Shown: one piece after another, positions 57,842 through 64,000 of the stretch
Position numbering within the stretch: the stretch's first letter is position 1
Layout: each line of letters opens with the position of its first letter
Source: Salinirubellus salinus
GTDB lineage: Archaea > Halobacteriota > Halobacteria > Halobacteriales > Haloarculaceae
DNA: 64,000 bases
Assembly (NCBI RefSeq): GCF_025231485.1
Contig: NZ_CP104003.1
Location: 2,976,001 to 3,040,000 of the forward strand
Reading direction: 5' to 3'
Position numbers and translations under genes: made by a program
Notes under the pieces: model-generated
What the model was told of the DNA's origin: nothing
Database searches by the model: none
Seen by the model: only the letters and a program-made list of their open reading frames with translations

Positions 57842-59221
57842 TCAGTCCTCGGTCAGCCCGTGGTCCACCCAGACCGTCTTCCGGTTGACGAACTCGTGGA
57901 TGCCGTCACGGCTCAGCTCCCGCCCGTAGCCCGAGTCCTTCACGCCGCCGAACGGGACTCTCGGGTCGCTCTTCACGAACTCGTTGACGAAGCAACAGCC
58001 GGCCTCGAACTCGCGGGCGACGCGCTCGCCCCGTTCGAGGTCCGCGGTCCAGACGCTCGCGCCCAGCCCCAGCGTGGAGTCGTTGGCCACCTCGACGGCC
58101 GTCTCCTCGTCCGGCACCCGGATGACAGCGGCGACAGGGCCGAACGTCTCCTCGCAGGCCACGGCGCTGTCGAGCGGGACGTCCGTCAGCACCGTCGGCG
58201 GGTAGAACGGCCCCTCGCGGTCCAGCGGTTCGCCGCCGAGCGCCACCTCCGCGCCCGCTTCGACGCTCCGCTCGACCTGGTCGTGGAGCTCCTCCATCAG
58301 GTCCTCGCGGGCCTGCGGCCCCACGTCCGTCTCGGGGTCCAGCGGGTCACCGACGGTCAGGTCGGCCATCGCGTCGACGAACCGGTCGAGGAACTCGTCG
58401 TACACCGACTCGACGACGACGAACCGCTTGCCGGCGATGCAGGACTGGCCGTTGTTCTGCGTCCGGGCGTGGACGGCCTTCTCGACGGTCTCCTCGATGG
58501 GGGCGTCCTCGAGGACGACGAACGGGTCGGCCCCGCCGAGTTCGAGGACCGTCTTCTTCAGTTCCCGGCCGGCGGTCTCGGCGACGGCGCGACCGGCGAG
58601 TTCGCTCCCCGTCAGCGTCACCGCCTTCACCCGTCGGTCCTCGATCACCGAGTCGACCTGTCCCGAGCTGACGAGGAGGGTCTGGAACGCCCCCTCGGGC
58701 GCGCCTGCGTCCCGGAGCACCTCCTCGATGGCGAGCGCGCTACCGGGGACGTTCGAGGCGTGTTTCAGGAGACCGACGTTCCCCGCCGCGAGGTTCGGGG
58801 CCGCGAAACGGAATACCTGCCAGAACGGGAAGTTCCACGGCATCACCGCCAGCACCGGCCCCAGCGGTTCGTGCGAGACCAGCGTGCGGGCGTCGTGCTC
58901 GGTGCCGATCACCTCGTCGGCCAGCTGTTCGGGCGCCCGCTCGGCGTAGTACTCACACACCCACGCGCACTTCTCCACCTCACCGACGCCCTGCTCGATG
59001 GGCTTGCCCATCTCCTTCGACATCAGCTCGCCGTACTCCTCGCTGCGCTCGCGCAGGAGGTCGGCCGCCTCGACGAGCACCCCGCAGCGCTCCTGGACCG
59101 GCCGCTCGCGCCACTCTGCGAACTCGTCGACGGCTCGCTCGAGGGCGGCGTCCACCTCCTCGGGCGTGTGCTCCTCGTACGTGGCCAACTCCTCGCCAGT
59201 CGTCGGGTCGACACTGCGCAT
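57842..59221 (-). CDS. NAD(P)-dependent aldehyde dehydrogenase (succinate-semialdehyde type)
   Basis: A 459-residue aldehyde dehydrogenase. The catalytic Cys lies in NNGQSCIAGKRF, the general-base Glu in VLELGGADPFVV, NAD binding at LTGSELAGRAV, and MPWNFPFWQ matches the family signature. Length and sequence resemble GabD-type succinate-semialdehyde dehydrogenases. The ATG at 59221 (MRSVDPTTGE) is backed by a TATA-like ACATTTCA at 59245-59252. Downstream of kynureninase on the same strand, it might act on an aldehyde from tryptophan breakdown, but this is a guess. Confidence 0.88.
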   Translation of the reverse strand: MRSVDPTTGEELATYEEHTPEEVDAALERAVDEFAEWRERPVQERCGVLVEAADLLRERSEEYGELMSKEMGKPIEQGVGEVEKCAWVCEYYAERAPEQLADEVIGTEHDARTLVSHEPLGPVLAVMPWNFPFWQVFRFAAPNLAAGNVGLLKHASNVPGSALAIEEVLRDAGAPEGAFQTLLVSSGQVDSVIEDRRVKAVTLTGSELAGRAVAETAGRELKKTVLELGGADPFVVLEDAPIEETVEKAVHARTQNNGQSCIAGKRFVVVESVYDEFLDRFVDAMADLTVGDPLDPETDVGPQAREDLMEELHDQVERSVEAGAEVALGGEPLDREGPFYPPTVLTDVPLDSAVACEETFGPVAAVIRVPDEETAVEVANDSTLGLGASVWTADLERGERVAREFEAGCCFVNEFVKSDPRVPFGGVKDSGYGRELSRDGIHEFVNRKTVWVDHGLTED

Positions 59222-59275
59222 ACCGGCCGCTCGCCCGGCTGGGTGAAATGTGTTCGTGCGGGGCCGCCCCACGAG

Positions 59276-59302
59276 GATTTGGTATCGCAACCAGTGGTTT
59301 AT
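59276..59302 (-). promoter_or_regulatory. 27-bp repeated motif, copy 2
   Basis: On the minus strand: ATAAAC, seven variable bases, TGCGATACCAAATC. It is 55 bp upstream of the aldehyde dehydrogenase ATG and 24 bp from its TATA-like element. It is the only copy with C rather than G at the tenth motif base. Confidence 0.6.
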
Positions 59303-59319
59303 CGCTTCTGGCGCCCCGC

Positions 59320-60642
59320 TCAGGTCACGCCGCCCGAACGCCGCTCGAACCGCTCGTGAGCGCCCGAATCAAGTATCTCGCGGATCTCGTCCACGACCGC
59401 CCACACGTCCGCGAACCCGACGTAGTACGGCGAGGGGCACACCCGCACCACGTCCGGCGGGCGGAAGTCGACGACCACGTCCCGAGCCTTGAGCGCCTCG
59501 CTCAGCCGGTAGCCGTCGGGGTGTTCGACCGCGACGTGGCCGCCACGGCGCTCGCGGTCGCGCGGCGTCCCGACCTCGCACTCGGGCAGGCGGTCGTCGA
59601 CCAGTCGGACGAGGTACTCCGTGAGTGCCAGCGAGCGCGCCCGGAGCCGCTCGATGCCGGCTCTCGTGTCCCCGTCGCCGGCTGCGCGGACCACGTCCAG
59701 CGACCCCTCGATGGGGGCGGCCGACAGCATCGGGACGGTCCCGATCTGCCACGCACCGGCCGACTGCGCGGGCGTGTAGGTGTGGTTCATCTCGAACTGG
59801 GTCTCCTTCTCGTGGCCCCACCATCCCGTGAGCGCGGGCGTCAGGCCGTGGTGCTCGCGGTTCACGTAGAGTCCGGCGATGGCGCCCGGGCCGGCGTTGA
59901 GGTACTTGTAGTGACACCAGGTGGCGAAGTCCGCGTCGACGGCCGAGAGGTCGTGGGGGACGGCGCCGACGGAGTGTGCGAGGTCGAACCCGGCGAGCGC
60001 GTCGTGGTCGTGGGCCGCCTCGGTCAGTCGTTCGAGGTCCAGCAACTGCCCGGAGCGGTACAGGACGCTCGGGAAGAACAGCACGCCCACGTCCGGGGAC
60101 GCCGCCAGCGCGGCCTCGACGTCCGCCTCCTCGATGGTCCGGCCGTCGCGCGAGTCGACGGCTACGAGGTGCTCGTCGGGGTCCAGCCCCCGGAGGCGGA
60201 GCTGCGCCCGGACGGCGTAGTGGTCGGTGGGGAAGTCGAGCTCGTTCACGAGGACCTTCCGCCCCAGCCCCCGCTCGGCGGCCACCGAGAGGAACGTCCC
60301 GACGAGGGTGTGGACGTTCACCGTCGTGGAGTTCGCCACGACGACCTCGTCGGCCCCGGCACCCACGATTGGCGCGAGTCGCTCGCCGAGATACTCCCCG
60401 TAGCCGAACCACGGCGGGTCGCCGTCGGTCCACCCCTCGATAGCGAGATCGCGCCACTCCTCGAGGACGCGGGTGAGGGTGCGCTCGGCGTCCTCGGAGA
60501 CAGGTCCCAGCGAGTTCCCGTCGACGTAGTGGCCCTCGGGCACGTGGAACCGCTCGCTCAGCGTCCACCCAGCGGCCTCGTCCCGCGCGTGGGCGTACTC
60601 GCGCGAGGCGTCGTAGCTCGGCAGTGGGTCGTCGTCGCTCAT
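59320..60642 (-). CDS. kynU: Kynureninase
   Basis: A 440-residue PLP enzyme that splits kynurenine to anthranilate and alanine in tryptophan degradation. PLP-site features are VANSTTVNVHTLVGTF, the Asp in AGFDLAHSVG, and the Schiff-base lysine in WCHYKYLNAGPGAIAG near residue 234. Its length fits the family. No other kynurenine-pathway gene (tryptophan dioxygenase, formamidase) is in the window, so the pathway cannot be completed here. The start at 60642 (MSDDDPLPSYDASR) is 132 bp from motif copy 3. Confidence 0.9.
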   Translation of the reverse strand: MSDDDPLPSYDASREYAHARDEAAGWTLSERFHVPEGHYVDGNSLGPVSEDAERTLTRVLEEWRDLAIEGWTDGDPPWFGYGEYLGERLAPIVGAGADEVVVANSTTVNVHTLVGTFLSVAAERGLGRKVLVNELDFPTDHYAVRAQLRLRGLDPDEHLVAVDSRDGRTIEEADVEAALAASPDVGVLFFPSVLYRSGQLLDLERLTEAAHDHDALAGFDLAHSVGAVPHDLSAVDADFATWCHYKYLNAGPGAIAGLYVNREHHGLTPALTGWWGHEKETQFEMNHTYTPAQSAGAWQIGTVPMLSAAPIEGSLDVVRAAGDGDTRAGIERLRARSLALTEYLVRLVDDRLPECEVGTPRDRERRGGHVAVEHPDGYRLSEALKARDVVVDFRPPDVVRVCPSPYYVGFADVWAVVDEIREILDSGAHERFERRSGGVT

Positions 60643-60773
60643 TGCCGGTGTGGTGGGTGGAACGCGGTTGTGTCTTGTGGGTTCCCGGTCCGGGCGTCGC
60701 GCGGCCGAGACGACCGGAGACGCACTCGAGGGAACGCTCTGGAGGTGGCGCTCGGTCCGGGCGAGGGCGTGTC

Positions 60774-60800
60774 GTAAACTGCATACTGCGATACGAAATC
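60774..60800 (+). promoter_or_regulatory. 27-bp repeated motif, copy 3
   Basis: GTAAAC, seven variable bases, TGCGATACGAAATC in the divergent space between kynU and the esterase gene. A second inverted repeat, CTGAAC...GTTCAG, lies at about 60831-60848 next to the esterase start. Confidence 0.65.
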
Positions 60801-60873
60801 ACCTGGGTGCGGCCCAGCGCTCGCCACAGCTGAACGCCAACGTTCAGGGCGCTCGCGCCCCGAGAAGCCCGAC

Positions 60874-61812
60874 ATGACCGATACACCGCTCGACCCGGCC
60901 CTCGCGGACGTGGTCAGCGCGCTCGACGCCGAGGCCGTCCCGCCGTGGTCCAGCCTCGGCGTCGAGAGTGCCCGCCGCCTCGAGGACGAACTGTTCTCGG
61001 CCGGCTCCGGCCCGGAGATGGACCTGATCCGGGAGTTCGCGGTGCCGGGTGAGGGTGGCGAGCTGCCGCTTCGTCTCTACCGGCCGCCAGACGTCGAGCG
61101 GCCCGCGCCCGCGCTCGTGTTCGCCCACGGCGGGGGCTGGACGCTCGGGACGCTGGACTCCGCGGACGACATCTGCCGGGAACTCGCTGCTCGGGTGGGT
61201 TGTACCGTCGTCAGTGTGGACTACCGTCTCGCGCCCGAACACCCGTTCCCGGCCCCGCTGGAGGACGTACGGACGGCCGCCACGTGGGTCCGCGAGCACG
61301 CCGAGTCGCTCGGCGTCGACACCTCGCGCCTGGGACTGGCCGGGACGTCGGCAGGGGGGAACCTCGCGGCGGCGACGGCGCTCTACACGGTCTCCGAGGG
61401 GGGCGACCCGTTCGCCTGCCAGGTGTTGCTGTACCCCATCACGGACTGTTCGTTCGACACCGACTCGTACCGCGAACACGCGGACGGCCCCCTGCTCACG
61501 CGCACCGACATGGAGTGGTTCTGGGCGCAGTACCGCCGCACGCCCGCCGACGCGTACCACCCGCTCGCGTCGGTGCTGCGCGCCCCCGACGCGATGCTCG
61601 ACTGTGAGACGCCGGCCGTCGTCGCCACGGGAGGGCACGACCCGCTCCGGGACGAGGGCCGGGCCTACGCCGAGCGCCTGCGCGAGTTCGTCGACTGTGC
61701 GACCCACGACGTGCCGGCGCTGGCCCACGGGTTCTGCTCGCTCACGGACGACGTGCCCGCCGCGGACGAGACGTTCGACGCCATCGCGGAGAGCGTTCGC
61801 GAGCGGCTCTGA
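60874..61812 (+). CDS. Alpha/beta hydrolase, hormone-sensitive-lipase family esterase
   Basis: A 312-residue esterase. The oxyanion motif is FAHGGGWTLG near residue 86, the nucleophile Ser is in LAGTSAGGN near residue 157, and the acid and base are expected in GGHDPLRDEG and LAHGFCS. This is the bacterial hormone-sensitive-lipase group, which hydrolyses short-chain esters. It has no signal peptide. It is divergent from kynU. Confidence 0.9.
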   Translation: MTDTPLDPALADVVSALDAEAVPPWSSLGVESARRLEDELFSAGSGPEMDLIREFAVPGEGGELPLRLYRPPDVERPAPALVFAHGGGWTLGTLDSADDICRELAARVGCTVVSVDYRLAPEHPFPAPLEDVRTAATWVREHAESLGVDTSRLGLAGTSAGGNLAAATALYTVSEGGDPFACQVLLYPITDCSFDTDSYREHADGPLLTRTDMEWFWAQYRRTPADAYHPLASVLRAPDAMLDCETPAVVATGGHDPLRDEGRAYAERLREFVDCATHDVPALAHGFCSLTDDVPAADETFDAIAESVRERL

Positions 61813-61890
61813 GTCCGAGACTGTCGAAGACGGTAGCTTCGACGCTTCCAGCGCCCGATCTCTCGTGTCCAGCGTCCGCGTCGCGTCGGC

Positions 61891-61917
61891 GATTTCGTAT
61901 CGCGACATGCAGTTTAT
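61891..61917 (-). promoter_or_regulatory. 27-bp repeated motif, copy 4
   Basis: On the minus strand: ATAAAC, seven variable bases, CGCGATACGAAATC. It lies between the esterase stop and rio2, 36 bp upstream of the rio2 TATA-like CTTTTATC (61953-61960). Confidence 0.65.
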
Positions 61918-61983
61918 CGCCCGTACGTGTCCGGCGTCCCGTACACGCGCCCCTTTTATCTCTCGGCCCGCTATCGGGCGCTA

Positions 61984-62895
61984 ATGGTGCGGAACGTCGC
62001 CGGTGAGATGGCTTCGCTCGAACCCGGGGACTTCTACCTCCTCTCGGGTGTCGAGCACGGGATGCGCTTCGCCCGCTGGGTCGACCGGGGGAAGATAGAG
62101 AACTTCTCGCGCCTCGACGGGGAGGAGGTCGAGTACCGGCTGGACCGGTGTGAGGACCGCGGTCTCGTCGAGCGGAAGACCATCCAGTACACGGGGTTCC
62201 GGCTGACGTTCGAGGGGTACGACGCGCTGGCGCTCCGGACCTTCTCCGAGCGCGAGACCCTGCAGGGCGTCGGCGCGCCGCTCGGGGTGGGCAAGGAGAG
62301 CGACGTCTACGAGGCCCAGTCGTACAAGCCGCTCGCGCTGAAGTTCCACCGCGAGGGGTACACGAACTTCCGCGAGGTACAGAAGGAGCGCGACTACACG
62401 AGCGACAAGGAGCACATCTCGTGGTTCTACACGGCCCGGAAGGCCGCCGAGCGGGAACACGAGGCGCTCGAGGCGCTCTACCCGGCCGTCCGGGTCCCCC
62501 GCCCGGTGGACCAGAACCGCCACGCCATCGTGATGGAGAAACTGTCGGGGGTCGAACTCTCGAAGGCGAAACTCGACCCGTCGCAGGCGGTGGGGGTGCT
62601 CGACCTGATCCTGGACGAGGTCCAGACGGCGTACCAGGAGGGGTACGTCCACGCGGACATGTCCGAGTACAACGTCTTCGTCGACGAGGACGGGGTGACG
62701 GTGTTCGACTGGCCGCAGGCGGTCCCCGTCGACCACGAGAACGCCGACGAGTTCCTCGAACGCGACGTGCGCAACCTCGTGGGCTACTTCCGGCGGAAAC
62801 ACCCGGCAGAGGTGCCCGAAGTGGACGTCGGTGCGGTGGCCGAGGCCATCAGGACGGACGCCTTCGAGGGCGTTCGGACGCTCACCTCGGAGTAG
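61984..62895 (+). CDS. rio2: Rio2 serine protein kinase/ATPase
   Basis: A 303-residue RIO2 protein. An N-terminal winged helix (about residues 1-85, DFYLLSGVEHGMRFARWVDR) precedes the RIO kinase domain with glycine loop LGVGKESDVYEA, Lys in ALKFHREGYTNFR, catalytic loop VHADMSEYNVFV and metal-binding DWPQAV. In archaea it is thought to act in small ribosomal subunit maturation. The ATG at 61984 fits a TATA-like element about 25 bp upstream; the frame upstream is not conserved-looking. Confidence 0.92.
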   Translation: MVRNVAGEMASLEPGDFYLLSGVEHGMRFARWVDRGKIENFSRLDGEEVEYRLDRCEDRGLVERKTIQYTGFRLTFEGYDALALRTFSERETLQGVGAPLGVGKESDVYEAQSYKPLALKFHREGYTNFREVQKERDYTSDKEHISWFYTARKAAEREHEALEALYPAVRVPRPVDQNRHAIVMEKLSGVELSKAKLDPSQAVGVLDLILDEVQTAYQEGYVHADMSEYNVFVDEDGVTVFDWPQAVPVDHENADEFLERDVRNLVGYFRRKHPAEVPEVDVGAVAEAIRTDAFEGVRTLTSE

Positions 62896-62982
62896 TCGGG
62901 CACGTGGCGCGGCCGCTCTCGGTGGGGTGAAAGAGGGGAGAAGTGTCGCGTGTGACCGCGGGGGATGGAGCGTGCGTGTGGT

Positions 62983-63690
62983 TCAGTCGGTCTCCTCGAC
63001 GAGCTCCTCGTCGAGCTCGTCGTCGCCACCGACCGGGACCTCGACGGGCTGGACCTCGTCGAATCGCTCCTGCACGTCGTCGAAGCGCTCCTGGAGCTGG
63101 TCGAGCTGCTCCTCGTAGCGCTCGAGCTGCTCCTCGAAGCGGCCCTCGAAGTCGGTGGCCTGCTCCTCGATGCGGCCCTGCAGGTCCTCGGCGCCCTCGT
63201 CGAGCTGCTCCTGGAGCTCCTCGAGCTGGTCCACGAGCTGCTCGAAGGAGTCCATGGTCCGCTCCTCGACGTCCTCGTTGGTGTCGAGCAGGAACTCGAT
63301 CTGGTCGTTGATGGCCTCGAGCGAGTCGGCGGTGAGGTCGTCGTAGCTCTCGATGCCCCCACTGTACTGCTCGTCGACCGCGTCGAACGCCTGGCTGTGC
63401 TGCTCGCCCAGCGTGTCGAAGCCCTCGTCGACGGCCTCGCGGATCTCGTCGACGGTGCCCTCGGAGCCGGGGAGCGCCTGCTCGATGGTGTCGAGCACCG
63501 TGTGGATGGAGGTCTGGCCGAACTCCAGGGTCCGCTTCTGGGCGGCCTCCTGGGCGTCGAAGGAGTCCTGGAACGTCTCCGCGAGGTTACGCGGGAGGTC
63601 CAGCGACCGCTCGAACACCTGCTGGCCGGACTTGATCGTGTTTCGCTGCAGCTCGAAGACCGCACTGATGGGGGAGTTCTTGTCACTCAT
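62983..63690 (-). CDS. phaP: Polyhydroxyalkanoate granule phasin PhaP
   Basis: A 235-residue very acidic, mostly helical protein with a long coiled-coil in the second half (runs of EEQLERYEEQLDQLQERFDD type at about residues 160-210). The N-terminal 60 residues (NSPISAVFELQRNTIKSGQQ) form an amphipathic helix. This matches haloarchaeal PhaP, which coats PHA granules. Its start overlaps the end of the phaR gene by 8 bp. It is convergent with rio2. PHA synthase genes phaE/phaC are not on this side. Confidence 0.82.
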   Translation of the reverse strand: MSDKNSPISAVFELQRNTIKSGQQVFERSLDLPRNLAETFQDSFDAQEAAQKRTLEFGQTSIHTVLDTIEQALPGSEGTVDEIREAVDEGFDTLGEQHSQAFDAVDEQYSGGIESYDDLTADSLEAINDQIEFLLDTNEDVEERTMDSFEQLVDQLEELQEQLDEGAEDLQGRIEEQATDFEGRFEEQLERYEEQLDQLQERFDDVQERFDEVQPVEVPVGGDDELDEELVEETD

Positions 63691-63997
63691 TGGTATCGCC
63701 TCGGTTTCGCTTGACGGGCACGATGACCGTCTGGACGATGTCGCCCTCCCGGATGTCGAGTGCCTCGCGCTCGGCGTCGGGGATGCTGATGCGCCCGCTG
63801 CGCTGGACGCGCGTCTTGAACGTCGCGGTCCGACTCAGTTCCTCGAGTTCGGTGCTCAGCCCGACATCGGGTCCGGCGGACGCACCCGCGAGCCGCCGCA
63901 GGAGCTCCCGCTGAGCCCCCACGGCGTCCTGTCCGGCGCCCTGGAGTTCCTCCAGGAGTTCCGGGACTAGCGTACGACCGCCGTCGTGCTTCGACAT
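63683..63997 (-). CDS. phaR: AbrB-type PHA regulator PhaR
   Basis: A 104-residue protein. The C-terminal half (about residues 55-95, TFKTRVQRSGRISIPDAERE then ALDIREGDIVQTVIVPV) is an AbrB/SpoVT-type swapped-hairpin DNA-binding domain. In Haloferax mediterranei PhaR of this type controls its own operon with PhaP and so PHA granule formation; pairing with phaP here supports the name. The ATG at 63997 is three bases from the window end, so a longer N-terminus cannot be excluded. Confidence 0.8.
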   Translation of the reverse strand: MSKHDGGRTLVPELLEELQGAGQDAVGAQRELLRRLAGASAGPDVGLSTELEELSRTATFKTRVQRSGRISIPDAEREALDIREGDIVQTVIVPVKRNRGDTNE

Positions 63998-64000
63998 CGT

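Overview
This window is a stretch of ordinary haloarchaeal main chromosome (class Halobacteria; I cannot name the genus). The evidence is very high GC with GC-rich third codon positions, strongly acidic proteins, leaderless genes with TATA boxes about 25 bp before the ATG, and archaeal information-processing genes: Orc1/Cdc6, PolD large subunit, RadA, primase large subunit, NMD3, Rio2, FtsZ2. There are 66 protein-coding genes that I support, one partial gene at the left edge, one tRNA and one gene remnant. I see no rRNA, CRISPR array, integrase or transposase.

Layout. 1-9.7 kb: gene fragment, ferredoxin, malate dehydrogenase, orc1, a PPC-domain gene abutting polC (DP2, with a mini-intein), hsp20 and threonine deaminase. 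9.7-21.6 kb: DUF998 membrane protein, an overlapping taw2-nmd3 pair, a small membrane protein, gamma-glutamyltransferase and a five-gene dipeptide/oligopeptide ABC importer. 21.6-31.1 kb: htpX-pspAB, a small membrane protein, radA, an epimerase, an ABC exporter pair, tspO, a winged-helix regulator with small membrane and lipoprotein genes, and a methyltransferase. 31.1-37.3 kb: a GMC oxidoreductase with a membrane-anchored gluconate-dehydrogenase-subunit-3-like partner, a decayed copy of a trkA-APC pair next to the intact pair, and a DUF1684 gene. 37.3-44.9 kb: repeats and a palindromic element, priL, small membrane proteins, an M24 protein with altered metal ligands, a CPBP protease, an aspartoacylase-like gene, a ribbon-helix-helix protein, an SCP2-like protein and an aldo/keto reductase. 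45-50.9 kb: tRNA-Tyr and the cell-division locus cdrL, cdrS-ftsZ2, followed by a stand-alone E2 acyltransferase, ncsA and two small genes. 51-64 kb: M29 aminopeptidase, methyltransferase, cupin, endonuclease IV, lipoate ligase, exonuclease-like gene, DJ-1/PfpI, aldehyde dehydrogenase, kynureninase, esterase, rio2 and the PHA-granule pair phaR-phaP.

The most interesting signals are non-coding. (1) A 27-bp motif of fixed architecture occurs four times, once in each consecutive intergenic space from 57.7 to 61.9 kb. (2) A TTTCACTTTCAC motif is shared by orc1, radA and one further promoter; the orc1 and radA upstream regions also share an origin-recognition-box-like sequence. (3) Long palindromic intergenic elements bounded by AGCGCGGTACAAC inverted ends occur intact twice, and two half-copies bracket the M29 aminopeptidase gene. 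(4) Candidate operators (GTAAGAC/GTCTTAC palindromes and a 20-bp-period direct repeat) lie at the cdrS-ftsZ2 and cdrL promoters, and an in-frame ATG at the predicted cdrS-ftsZ2 transcription start could give an extended CdrS. All functional readings of these sites are inference.
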